This document shows, in pieces, positions 41,789 through 50,222 of a stretch of DNA of 64,000 nt. This DNA comes from Hahella sp. KA22 (lineage in GTDB: Bacteria > Pseudomonadota > Gammaproteobacteria > Pseudomonadales > Oleiphilaceae): positions 4,879,644 through 4,943,643 of the forward strand of contig NZ_CP035490.1 in assembly GCF_004135205.1 (NCBI RefSeq), written 5' to 3'. The translations under genes were made by a program, and so were the position numbers. Each line of letters begins with the position of its first letter. The first letter of the stretch is position 1. The notes below the pieces were generated by a model that was given only the letters and a program-made list of their open reading frames with translations, was not told the DNA's origin and did no database searches.

Positions 41789-42565
41789 ATGAGCTCACCC
41801 TACCTCGAAGATTATAAGGAAAACGCAGAGTACGAACTGGAAATAGCCCTTCCTATCGCAATAAAAGAAACTCTGACCAACATGCAGGCGCAATCGGTAT
41901 GCATGTACTTTCGGCAGCGAGGCGCATGCGAATTACTGCTGACCGGTGAGCCAGACGCCTTGTATGTCAACCTGATGCAAAGCGCCGCACTACATCAGCA
42001 CTACCTTCACTTTGCGCCGGAGAACGACAAAGTCACCAGCCGGGCGATGCCTTTCTATGACGCCATCGGCGGAGGTTATTGGGAGTGCGCGGAAGATATC
42101 GCAAAACATAGTCGCCTGACCTGGAATCAAAAACATGAGCTGGAAGAGGACTTTCTTTTTGTCCTGTTCATCATCAAACACTTTTTCCTTGGCGCAGACG
42201 AAGATGAGTGCAGGAGCATTATTGAACGTCACAACGATGCGGCGGAAGGCGCAGACTCAGAATACAGAGATGTTTGCGAAGCTTTTCTCGACGAGGACAG
42301 CGATGCGTTGCATGACGCCATCTGCGCCCTATTGGGTGTGCGGGCGGCGAGACTGGATAAAATGGCCGAAAATGAGTCGCTGCCTGATGAGATATTGGCC
42401 TGGTCCCGCTATTTTTCCATTGAGGCATTCGCCTTGCTGCGCTTAGCGGAGAAAAAAGGGATAAAGACAGCGATAAACTACTCTCAAATCCCAGAGGTCG
42501 CCAGAAAGTCTCCTGGATTCAAGTTTGAGCCGGATTCCTGGAAGTCATTACACTTTGCGCCTTAG
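41789..42565 (+). CDS. Hypothetical alpha-helical protein, possibly Imm49-like immunity protein
   Basis: The 258-residue acidic protein is predicted to be helical. It has no signal peptide or membrane segment. The layout (YELEIALPIAIKETLTNMQAQSVCMYFRQRGACELLLTG at the start, a central helical bundle, and SRYFSIEAFALLRLAEKKGIKTAINYSQIPEVARKSP at the end) recalls Imm49 proteins, where ALxRLAEKKG-like segments precede the C-terminus. The match is from memory and moderate. It follows the Imm11 array on the same strand, with a base composition closer to the core genome than the array. It may be an orphan immunity gene or a further operon component. Confidence 0.5.
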   Translation: MSSPYLEDYKENAEYELEIALPIAIKETLTNMQAQSVCMYFRQRGACELLLTGEPDALYVNLMQSAALHQHYLHFAPENDKVTSRAMPFYDAIGGGYWECAEDIAKHSRLTWNQKHELEEDFLFVLFIIKHFFLGADEDECRSIIERHNDAAEGADSEYRDVCEAFLDEDSDALHDAICALLGVRAARLDKMAENESLPDEILAWSRYFSIEAFALLRLAEKKGIKTAINYSQIPEVARKSPGFKFEPDSWKSLHFAP

Positions 42566-42711
42566 CCAGGTGACTGCAACACTTTAGGCTTGCTGTGCGG
42601 CCATATGCGTTGAGGTTTTGTAGGCGCTCAACGCATATCCTGTTCTCAATGTGACAGTAAATGGCATGCCGCCAGACTATCGCGCCATGCCAAGCCTTCG
42701 CCATACGAGCC

Positions 42712-43539
42712 TTACTCGACAGTCACACTCCAGCTATCCAGGATCACAGGCGCTTTATAGGTTTTGCCATACCCCATAATGGTCAGCGTCCAATCTCCCT
42801 GAAGCTCAGCCAGGTCCATCGGCCCGATAATGTACTGCTTGCTGACGGAGCCTTCACCCGTACCCACTTTGCCGGTATAACGTCCCAACTGCGTTCCGGA
42901 AGGGCCGGTCAGCACAGCGTTGACATACTTTATATCAAGGAAGTTCAAGGTGACGGCGACGCTTTGCGCATTATTCTCAAAAGGCACGTTTAGCTTGAAC
43001 TGCTTCCAGGCGCTGCCTTCCGCGCCGCGATCGATGCGGCTGGCCTTATCATAGGTATATATAGAAGGGCCATCTGGTTGATCATCACCGTTATCGTCTC
43101 CGCCTACTGACTTGCCGTCATCGATAGTAATGCTCCAGTTATCCAAGGTGACTGGCGCATCCAGGCTTTTACCATACGCCAGGATGCGTAACGTCCAGTT
43201 TCCGCTGACCTCGGGGACTGATGTATGGTCAATGACGTACTGTTTGCTTAAGGACCCCTCCCCTGCCCCCACTACGCCGGCAAAGCGCCCCACCATCATC
43301 CCACTGGGATCGGTCAATACTGCGTTAATGGATTTAGCATCAGTTAAGCTCAGATTTACACTGATGCTTTCTATGCTATCTACATAAGAAACGGGCAATA
43401 CGATCTCTTTCCAGGTCGCAGAGCCCGCATTGCGATCAATGCGTGTCGGAACGTCGTACTGAAAGGTTTCCGCGAGCGCCAAAGGCGCAAAACTCAAAAC
43501 CGCTAAAGCCGGCAACAACAATCTTCTCAGCAACGCCAT
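42712..43539 (-). CDS. Secreted protein with two P/Homo B domains
   Basis: From the ATG at 43539 (GGAG 6 bp upstream) the protein has 275 residues. A signal peptide (LLRRLLLPALAVLSFAPLALA) is followed by two homologous domains of about 115 residues. Each starts TRIDRxAxSAxWKxxxL/ASRIDRGAEGSAWKQF and ends WTLxIxxYGKxxxAPVxLDxWSxTxxx. The GxW-L-I--YG--LDNW pattern is that of the proprotein convertase P domain. An Asp/Gly linker (VGGDDNGDDQPDGP) joins them. No protease domain is present. It is probably an extracellular or surface beta-sandwich protein. It is convergent with the putative immunity gene. Confidence 0.8.
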   Translation of the reverse strand: MALLRRLLLPALAVLSFAPLALAETFQYDVPTRIDRNAGSATWKEIVLPVSYVDSIESISVNLSLTDAKSINAVLTDPSGMMVGRFAGVVGAGEGSLSKQYVIDHTSVPEVSGNWTLRILAYGKSLDAPVTLDNWSITIDDGKSVGGDDNGDDQPDGPSIYTYDKASRIDRGAEGSAWKQFKLNVPFENNAQSVAVTLNFLDIKYVNAVLTGPSGTQLGRYTGKVGTGEGSVSKQYIIGPMDLAELQGDWTLTIMGYGKTYKAPVILDSWSVTVE

Positions 43540-43832
43540 AGGATTCTCCCACTTAATTAGCATGCAGCTCCACATCAAGCCCAGGTTGTTAAGAGCCTGT
43601 TTACACAGGAAAAAAGAATACTAGAGGCGCACAACAACAGCACTCCTGCAAACACCCTATCAACGCTGGTCATAGGTACTACGCAAAATGGAGAGCCTCA
43701 TTTCTGAATGTGCAGCGGAGTGTAACCTCATCAAAACCACCCAGCTTTTGTGATGAAAATCACATTGGCTTAAAAAAAGAAGGCGAAATAGGAAACCGAG
43801 TCACTGGGTTTTCATAGAAGAACTCTTATTAA

Positions 43833-44016
43833 TTAGTGTCAGAGTGACTTAATAAAAATAGTGTCAGAGTTAATCTTCTCTGCCTCGTTTATATATGTAT
43901 CCGAGGCTAATGCATAAGTATTTTAATGGTGCCAGAGTGAAGCCGAAATACAGTTTAATTATCGCCCAGAGTCGTATTAATTTCTGGCTTTAAATAGTGT
44001 CAGAGTCACTTTAATT
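43833..44016. repeat. Four dispersed GTGTCAGAGT repeats upstream of hcp
   Basis: Copies of TAGTGTCAGAGT lie at 43835-43846, 43859-43870 and 43995-44006, and a variant GGTGCCAGAGT lies at 43928-43938. Copies 1 and 2 are spaced by about 25 bp. Flanks are AT-rich (GACTTAAT, TTAAT, CACTTTAATT). The rest of 43540-44210 contains no credible gene. They could be regulator sites for hcp or remnants of a short palindromic/REP-like family. Confidence 0.6.
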
Positions 44017-44146
44017 TGTTGAAAAATATAGAATTTTATCCTTGAAGATCAAAGTATATCCGCTCATACTGCAACCACGCTTTAGGTAACCCGATGCAGT
44101 AAAAGCGATAGAAATTTTCTGAAAAAAATTTTGAAGGGTTTCCAAA

Positions 44147-44173
44147 ATCTTCGACGCTTTAACTCTCGAAGAT
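44147..44173 (+). promoter_or_regulatory. Hairpin in the hcp 5' untranslated region
   Basis: ATCTTCGA (44147-44154) and TCGAAGAT (44166-44173) form a perfect 8-bp stem around an 11-nt loop, 38 bp before the hcp start codon. Placed upstream of the GAGGA ribosome-binding site, it could stabilise this highly expressed mRNA or serve as a regulator site. Confidence 0.45.
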
Positions 44174-44210
44174 GAATTAAAACAGATAACTCAACTAGAG
44201 GAATTTCAAC

Positions 44211-44699
44211 ATGGCTATTTACATGAACTACGACGGTCTGAAAGTTAAAGGCAACGTGACTGCTGAAGGCTACAAAGACTGGATTCGTCTGGACAGCTTC
44301 CAATTCGGCGTTGGTCGTCACATCACGATGGAAGCCGGCCACATGTCCAACCGCGAAGCTACTCGTCCTAGCATCAGCGAAATCTCTGTTTCCAAACTGA
44401 TGGACACCGCTTCTTCCGGTCTGTTCAAAGAGTCTTTGACTGGTACTGCTGGCGTTAAAGTTCTGGTTGATATCGTTCGCACTCAGGCTGACAAAATCGA
44501 GAAATACGTTTCCTACGAAATGGAAGACGTAATGGTAAGCAGCTACAGCGTTTCCGCTGGCGCTGAATCTGCTCCAGCTGAGTCTATCTCCCTGAGCTTC
44601 TCCAAAGTAACTATGTCTTACACTGCTGCTGACAAGAAGCACGCTGGCAAGACTCCAGAGCGCGTTGGTTACGACCTGGAAGCTGGCAAAAAGATCTAA
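44211..44699 (+). CDS. hcp: T6SS tube protein Hcp (TssD)
   Basis: The 162-residue protein is a typical Hcp: AIYMNYDGLKVKGNVTAEGYKDWIRLDSFQFGVGRHI, STPSISEISVSKLMD-type segment, GTAGVKVLVDIVRTQADKIEKYVSYEMEDVMVSSYSVSAG, and SISLSFSKVTMSYTAADKK near the end. It forms hexameric rings that stack inside the sheath and is exported. Codon use is strongly biased to preferred codons (GGT, GTT, AAA, CTG), as for a very abundant protein. It stands alone with its own leader and a strong terminator, on the opposite strand from the tssJKLM block. Confidence 0.96.
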   Translation: MAIYMNYDGLKVKGNVTAEGYKDWIRLDSFQFGVGRHITMEAGHMSNREATRPSISEISVSKLMDTASSGLFKESLTGTAGVKVLVDIVRTQADKIEKYVSYEMEDVMVSSYSVSAGAESAPAESISLSFSKVTMSYTAADKKHAGKTPERVGYDLEAGKKI

Positions 44700-44709
44700 T
44701 TTGGATCTG

Positions 44710-44733
44710 GAGTCGCTCCTTCAAGAGCGACTC
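44710..44733 (+). other. Perfect 9-bp hairpin after hcp
   Basis: GAGTCGCTC (44710-44718) pairs with GAGCGACTC (44725-44733) around CTTCAA, 10 bp after the hcp stop and ahead of the terminator. It probably protects the hcp mRNA 3' end. Confidence 0.65.
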
Positions 44734-44744
44734 GCCAAGCAAAC

Positions 44745-44780
44745 AAAAAAGGCGAGTGGGATTTCCCCCTCGCCTTTTTT
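44745..44780 (+). terminator. Strong hcp terminator (bidirectional)
   Basis: GGCGAG (44751-44756) pairs with CTCGCC (44769-44774), and inner GGG pairs with CCC. The stem is flanked by AAAAAA on the left and TTTTTT on the right. The symmetric A and T runs suit termination in both directions, for hcp (+) and for the tssJKLM unit on the - strand, which ends at 44857. Confidence 0.9.
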
Positions 44781-44856
44781 GTTGCAGTTGAATATATAAC
44801 AGGTCCGTCACCTCAGATCATCACAAGGCGACCTCAATTCGAACCAAAGCTAAATG

Positions 44857-45135
44857 CTAACGCAGGATAAGATAAAAACCTGCGACGCCAGCCGCCACAC
44901 AGCAAGACGCCAGCAGCGTCAATAAAATATTCCTGAAACGAGACCTGGTAATTGCTGAAACTTTATTGACGTGCGCTCTCTCTTCCAAAAGCTGCTCCAA
45001 AACCACACGCCTCTGACGACGCACTTCTCCCCGACCGATCTGCCCTTTTAGCTGCTGATGATTGATGCCCATCAGATCAGGATGCAGTTTGCTCCCGCAC
45101 TCTTCAGTGCGCTTGGAGGGCGATAAAGGTGACAT
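44857..45135 (-). CDS. Small C-terminally anchored membrane protein, T6SS-linked
   Basis: It has 92 residues from the ATG at 45135 (a start at 45147 would add four residues). It overlaps the 3' end of pppA by about 30 bp. It has a basic, helical N-terminal half (KGQIGRGEVRRQRRVVLEQLLEERAHVNKVSAITRSRFRN) and one C-terminal hydrophobic helix (ILLTLLASCCVAAGVAGFYLIL). No family recognised. The overlap suggests translational coupling with the phosphatase gene, and it is the last gene of the - strand T6SS block. Confidence 0.6.
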   Translation of the reverse strand: MSPLSPSKRTEECGSKLHPDLMGINHQQLKGQIGRGEVRRQRRVVLEQLLEERAHVNKVSAITRSRFRNILLTLLASCCVAAGVAGFYLILR

Positions 45136-45829
45136 TATCTTTCGCATCCCCGTTTAAGGTTTCTTTAAGCAGCGTGTCGGCCGCCTCGCTCAGACTTCTA
45201 ATTTGCATAGCTTTCGCCAGACCATCTTCTCCAACCTCGTTGTACAGGCCATCCGTACAAATTAAAAATCGATCAGAAGGCTCAACCAGTATGGCGTTAA
45301 CATCTACGCATAAATGTTCATGCACGCCAACGGCGCGGGTAAGCATATTGCGAAAGCTGCTTTGCTCCGCCTGCGCGGGCGTCATATCCCCCTTATCAAC
45401 CAGCTCCTGCACCTTGCTATGGTCATGCGTAATACGATGCAGCTTATGATTTCGCATGAGATATACGCGAGAATCACCAGCCCAGACCGCAACCGCCACA
45501 CCATATCGAACAAACAGGCAAGCTACCGTCGATCCAACTTTACTGCCGTTCAGTTCTTGCTGCGCATAAGCCAGCAAATCATCGTTCGTTTTGATCAATG
45601 CGTCTTCAATTTGCTCGACCACATCCACCAGATACGCTCGCAGCGGCAGATGATCAAGTTGCTCTACGATCTTCTGGCTGGCGACCTCGCCGGCATGATG
45701 CCCGCCCATGCCGTCAGCCACCGCCCACAGACCACCCGCGTCCCGGGCCAGCGCAGCATCTTCATTGTGTTTTCTAACATTGCCCACATGCGTGCGCAGC
45801 TCAGACTTCCAGTTAAGGTGGTTCGCCAT
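45104..45829 (-). CDS. pppA: PP2C-type Ser/Thr phosphatase PppA (T6SS regulator)
   Basis: The 241-residue PP2C phosphatase has the metal-binding motifs TxVGxVRKHNEDA, LWAVADGMGGHHAGEVAS, VAVWAGDSRVYLMRNHKLHRITHDHS, LTRAVGVHE and DRFLICTDGLYNEV, with the acidic residues of the binuclear metal site in place. In T6SS loci PppA reverses threonine phosphorylation of the FHA protein by kinase PpkA. An FHA protein gene heads this block at 55155. A ppkA gene was not found in the window. It lies 70 bp after tagF. Confidence 0.93.
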   Translation of the reverse strand: MANHLNWKSELRTHVGNVRKHNEDAALARDAGGLWAVADGMGGHHAGEVASQKIVEQLDHLPLRAYLVDVVEQIEDALIKTNDDLLAYAQQELNGSKVGSTVACLFVRYGVAVAVWAGDSRVYLMRNHKLHRITHDHSKVQELVDKGDMTPAQAEQSSFRNMLTRAVGVHEHLCVDVNAILVEPSDRFLICTDGLYNEVGEDGLAKAMQIRSLSEAADTLLKETLNGDAKDNVTFIALQAH

Positions 45830-45899
45830 GAAAATTACATCTGTTCACAGGTCGCCGGACGCTGGTAGCGTCCGATGAAAAATATCCGATTTTCCATTC

Positions 45900-46616
45900 C
45901 TATCTATCGTTCCATCCCCACTGCTGCCATTTTCCATCGAGGAAAGCTGTAAATCCTTGAAATTTAGGCAACCTTTCTGCTGCGACAAATCTGGGCGACA
46001 CCCATGTGGAGCCCTGAGTCCACCAAAAGCTATGCGGTTCTTCCTGCTTCGTGAGCATGACGTCCAACGCCCCAATCGCCACAGGGAAAGTGGATTCATC
46101 CTCTTCGGGAATCTCCAGACTGAGACTTTGAATGGAGCCGCCCGCCAGAGTTTTCTCAAGCGGCGGCGTCATCGCTGCAAGCTCTGACCGAAATTCTCCA
46201 AAATCAATGATCTGCTCAAGCAGACGTCCAATAAGGGTTTCTAATGTTTCGTACCACTCGCCATTGCTCAACAAAGTATCGACATAACTGATACGAGAGC
46301 TCAGCGGATGCAGTACAGTGAATGGAAAATATCGACCTACGCTATCAACGCTGGGACACCACAGCCCAATCCATGCCTGCTCATCAAGGACTTTGGGCAT
46401 AATCATGAAGCGCCACCAGGGCGCTACAAGATAGTAATCCAACCAACGTTGTCCCAAAGACTGCTGACTTGCGTACAGACTGTTCTGCAACCATTTATCC
46501 CACGCCGAACCAAACCCGCCAGGCAGGTTCAGCTGGATAAAGTCCCCCGAAGACGGCAATTTGCCAAAATAGCCAACAGACGAGTTATTCACTTGCTCCC
46601 CATATTCGCTTATCAA
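45900..46616 (-). CDS. tagF: T6SS-associated TagF
   Basis: The 238-residue protein has the TagF pattern. This includes GYFGKLPSSGDFIQLNLPGGFGSAWDKWLQNSL, APWWRFMIMPKVLDEQAWIGLWCPSVDSVGRYFPFTVLHPL, and a C-terminal SFWWTQGSTWVSPRFVAAERLPKFQGFTAFLDG. TagF represses T6SS assembly post-translationally in systems that also have PppA, as here. The longest frame opens with a TTG codon at 46616. A GTG 8 codons later (46592) is an alternative start closer to the conserved GYFGK. It is located between tssM and pppA. Confidence 0.92.
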   Translation of the reverse strand: MISEYGEQVNNSSVGYFGKLPSSGDFIQLNLPGGFGSAWDKWLQNSLYASQQSLGQRWLDYYLVAPWWRFMIMPKVLDEQAWIGLWCPSVDSVGRYFPFTVLHPLSSRISYVDTLLSNGEWYETLETLIGRLLEQIIDFGEFRSELAAMTPPLEKTLAGGSIQSLSLEIPEEDESTFPVAIGALDVMLTKQEEPHSFWWTQGSTWVSPRFVAAERLPKFQGFTAFLDGKWQQWGWNDR

Positions 46617-46678
46617 GCTCTACCATCCCAACCCAGTTAGAACAGCCATTTAGTTCTGTTTTCACTACCTTTAACTCT

Positions 46679-49600
46679 CTATAAACCGCTCGGGCAGTCG
46701 TACCGCTTTATCCATCCGGGCGTGAATGGATTAACCGTGCTACTGGCGAAAAGCTCCATTTCTCCATTGCGGTGATCCACACTGATCACTACGTTATACA
46801 GACGGGAAGTGCTCCCTTTATTCACCTTGTGAGCATCCAACAATCGGAACAGTCCCCAGTCCCCTTCATACGCGTCCGTGTGCAGCGTCTCGTTCAAATC
46901 TTCAAACACCACTCTGGCGCCACTCTTATCGGCTGGCCAATCCATGCTCATTTTCAACTGTGGACCATGGGTATAACGCAAGCGCTGACTGCCAACCTCG
47001 AAATCGAAACGGCGAACGGTGTTATCCAGTTTATGTGGTTTTACCTGGAAGCGTACGTGCGGGTCTTCACCTTTATCGCCGAAGAATACGCGACGAATAG
47101 AGTCGGCCACCTGCATCTGCTGCAGAGCCTGACTACTGATGCCAATACCACGACCATCCACGCCCTTCGCGCGCCAGGATGAAGTGATGAAAGGCGCGAC
47201 GTTCGCTTTGACGAAGCTGTCTTCAATGCCGCCAGGCTTGAAGAACGCCGCAAAGTCGCTCAGGGAAGCATCGCTGGATGACCGGGAAGAGAATGGGTAG
47301 TTCTTCGCCAACGTCTTCTGGTAGACAGAGTACACTTCTCTATTCCAGGCCGCACTCAGGTGCGAGCCGCCTGCGCCCAACAACACTTTCCAGCTTTGGT
47401 CGCCCATGGACTCCAGCCAGCCTTTCAAATAACCCGGCGCTCTTGATGCCGTGACGCGTAGCGCTTTGACAGGGTCTTCTCCGCCACTGAAACGCGCCAG
47501 TGCGAATTTGAAAGCGGCCTCAGATGAGTTCGGCGCAAGAGAGGTCTCTTCCAATTTGTCGAATATGCCGCGAAGTTTCTCCCAATAACGGTCAATTTCT
47601 TTATCTTCCATCAACCTATGCAGCGACTTGAAAGCATCATCCACTGGCGTTGGCTCACGCTGCTGCGCCACCAAATTCGCTGCGGCGTCTAAGGCCTGCC
47701 CAGCGCGCCCGCTGACGTTTGCGTCTGGCAGCGGAGGCGTCAACAACGTTTCTTTGCTGGCGCGGTTCAGCAGAGTCAGAATCGGAGATTGAGTGCGGTC
47801 CAGGTTATTGGCCAGCTTGTTACGCGCTACATCCATAGAACCGAAATCGACCACTTTGGGCGAATTCAGCGCACGGTTCCAAACATCGATGTAGTCGGTG
47901 AAATAGAGATGTTTGATCTTCTCTACAATGTTCTCCACATCTTTTTCAGAGAAGTCCTCTTCCACTTGCGCCCCAAGAATCCACTGCTCGCTTGAGTAGC
48001 GCTTGACCAAGTTAGAGTCGGGAGACAGATCCAGCTTGCCATACCCCGCTTTGGTGTACAGACGTGGAATCTTAAGGTCTGAGCTTACTTGTGAATCCAC
48101 GACAAAGGTGCCAGCGAAGTCCACACCCAAGTCATCACGCAAATTCAGGAAGCCAGCGAACTCAGGCTGACGTTTGATTTGCTGGTAAATACGTCTCTCG
48201 ATCGGAATGGTTCTAAGCTTTTCACGACTGCGCTCAACAACCGTGTCCTTCAGCGTCAAATCCGTGAAATTGTCGCCCAACACTTGGTTCAAGTGCGTTT
48301 TCAGAGCTCCCTGCTCAGACGCCTTACCTGGGAGCTTCTCTTCCCAATAACGCGCAAACCAAGCCTTTATCTCATTGTTGTCGCGGACGCGGCTATTACC
48401 CATCATCAGATAAACACGCAAGGCCTCGTAAATGGCGTCGTTGTTATCTTCCGTAACCAGCACGCCTTCCAACCTCTGGCGCAACAGCGGAGTTAAAAAG
48501 TGGCGCAATGAAGCATCGAACGTTTTTTCGGTTTCCGTAACAACGCCTGCGTCATAGAGCCCCAAATTACTCAACCAGGGGTGATCCACTTCAGAGTAAA
48601 GCTGCTGGGCGTCTTCCAATGGCTTCAATATATCCAGTACTTGCTCAAATTCATTGGGTTCAGGATTGGCCGAGGCCAATTGATTGTGTTTGTTCAACAG
48701 TTCCTGAATTTCCGCCATCATGTTCTGCGTGCTCACCACACTTGAAGTCCATGCGGCAAGGGCTCCGCCGAAGGCGAGCAATAGCGTGAAGAAAGCGACG
48801 CGGCGCGTCCACTTTATGCGGCCTTCATAGCGGGTATTGAGTGTGGCGATTTCGGCTTCGGGAAAGATAACTTCTTTCAACAGCTTGTTAAGGAAGAAGC
48901 TTTTACCCGCGCCTGGCGCATTAGCGGCGACGTTATAGTTGATGCCGTAATTAGAAGACAGGTTCGCCAGAATCCGGTCAATCGGCCGCCCTTCCTGGGT
49001 GCCGCTGGTGAAATACACGCCGCGGAGCAGCGATTGTTTTTCGAAACGACTGGTTTTGAAAACAGACTTGATAAAGCTATCCAGCACTGAGCGCATGTTC
49101 TCCACTTGCCCAGGGAAAGCGAGAATCTTAGAACGTCGGCGGGTGTCTCGCTCCTGATGCGCCCGCCAAATCACCCTCTCATTTAACCGCTTGACCAATG
49201 CTTCGAATTCCGGAGCGAAATATTCCGCCGTTTGAGAAGCGTTTTGATCTTCCGTATTGGGGAAGGTCATCCCCCAGACTTTTTCACGCTCCGTGGCGCC
49301 AAGATTTTCAAAAAACTCGTTAAAGCCGGAAATAAGATCCGCTTTTGTGAAAAGGAAATAAATCGGGAAACGAACCTGGAAGTTCTCCGCCAGCTCCTGA
49401 ATTCGATTGCGGATACGTTCAGCATGCTGCAAACGTTCCGCTTCGCTGGAGCTCAGCAAGTCCTGAACGCTCACCGCCAAAAGAACGCCATTGATCGGCC
49501 TGCGCATACGATGCTTTTTCAACAACGCAAGGAAGTTACGCCAGCCTGTGCGATCCTGCGCTGCGTCACTGTCTTGGGTAGTGTAACGGCCAGCCGTATC

Positions 49601-50137
49601 GATTAGCACGGCTTCATCAGTAAACCACCAATCGCAGTTACGGGTACCGCCTACGCCACCGATTTGCTGCAGACCCAGCTTTTCCTTCAACGGAAAATGC
49701 AGCCCGGAGTTGATCAACGCGGTCGTTTTACCTGCGCCCGGCGGCCCAATAATAATGTACCAGGGCAATTGATAGACTGAACGCCGTCCAGCCTTGGTGT
49801 CGAACTTTGCGGTGCGCAGGAGACTCATCGCCTCACGGAAGCGCTCGCCAACAACTCTCGCTTCTTCATCAGATGCAGAAGGTTTGGCTTCTTCTTGAAT
49901 CGCCTCCACCATGGAGTTGTTTTGCTTGCGCTGTCCCAGCATTTTTATCAAGAAGATAATGGTGGCGACAAACCAGACGCAGAGTATGACGACCAGTCTG
50001 ACCGCCCCGGAAGCGGGCTCCGCCTTTTCTCCGAAGCGGACGTAATCGGCCCCGAACCATATCACCAGAGAAAGCGCTATAAGTCCCACTACCGTCAAAA
50101 ACCGTGGGTCAATCATCCATTTAAAAAAGCGGGACAT
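46679..50137 (-). CDS. tssM: T6SS membrane-complex ATPase TssM (IcmF/VasK)
   Basis: It has 1152 residues from the ATG at 50137 (four codons inside the longest frame; AGGAG lies just upstream). It has two N-terminal membrane helices (about 15-30 and 46-65) and a cytoplasmic GTPase-like domain with Walker A GPPGAGKTT at about 131. WxFTDEAVLIDTAGRYTTQ, PINGVLLAVSVQDLL and YFLFTKADLISGF follow. A third helix (about 440-460) leads to a long periplasmic region ending in the VI_IcmF_C domain. It spans the inner membrane and joins TssL and TssJ. The gap to tssL is about 85 bp. Confidence 0.95.
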   Translation of the reverse strand: MSRFFKWMIDPRFLTVVGLIALSLVIWFGADYVRFGEKAEPASGAVRLVVILCVWFVATIIFLIKMLGQRKQNNSMVEAIQEEAKPSASDEEARVVGERFREAMSLLRTAKFDTKAGRRSVYQLPWYIIIGPPGAGKTTALINSGLHFPLKEKLGLQQIGGVGGTRNCDWWFTDEAVLIDTAGRYTTQDSDAAQDRTGWRNFLALLKKHRMRRPINGVLLAVSVQDLLSSSEAERLQHAERIRNRIQELAENFQVRFPIYFLFTKADLISGFNEFFENLGATEREKVWGMTFPNTEDQNASQTAEYFAPEFEALVKRLNERVIWRAHQERDTRRRSKILAFPGQVENMRSVLDSFIKSVFKTSRFEKQSLLRGVYFTSGTQEGRPIDRILANLSSNYGINYNVAANAPGAGKSFFLNKLLKEVIFPEAEIATLNTRYEGRIKWTRRVAFFTLLLAFGGALAAWTSSVVSTQNMMAEIQELLNKHNQLASANPEPNEFEQVLDILKPLEDAQQLYSEVDHPWLSNLGLYDAGVVTETEKTFDASLRHFLTPLLRQRLEGVLVTEDNNDAIYEALRVYLMMGNSRVRDNNEIKAWFARYWEEKLPGKASEQGALKTHLNQVLGDNFTDLTLKDTVVERSREKLRTIPIERRIYQQIKRQPEFAGFLNLRDDLGVDFAGTFVVDSQVSSDLKIPRLYTKAGYGKLDLSPDSNLVKRYSSEQWILGAQVEEDFSEKDVENIVEKIKHLYFTDYIDVWNRALNSPKVVDFGSMDVARNKLANNLDRTQSPILTLLNRASKETLLTPPLPDANVSGRAGQALDAAANLVAQQREPTPVDDAFKSLHRLMEDKEIDRYWEKLRGIFDKLEETSLAPNSSEAAFKFALARFSGGEDPVKALRVTASRAPGYLKGWLESMGDQSWKVLLGAGGSHLSAAWNREVYSVYQKTLAKNYPFSSRSSSDASLSDFAAFFKPGGIEDSFVKANVAPFITSSWRAKGVDGRGIGISSQALQQMQVADSIRRVFFGDKGEDPHVRFQVKPHKLDNTVRRFDFEVGSQRLRYTHGPQLKMSMDWPADKSGARVVFEDLNETLHTDAYEGDWGLFRLLDAHKVNKGSTSRLYNVVISVDHRNGEMELFASSTVNPFTPGWIKRYDCPSGL

Positions 50138-50222
50138 AAGTCTCCTCATGCAACCGAAAAAGAGAGTTCAAACTACAGGACCGGATATCCGATTCGGGGA
50201 GCGGTCCGATCGATTCATCAAC

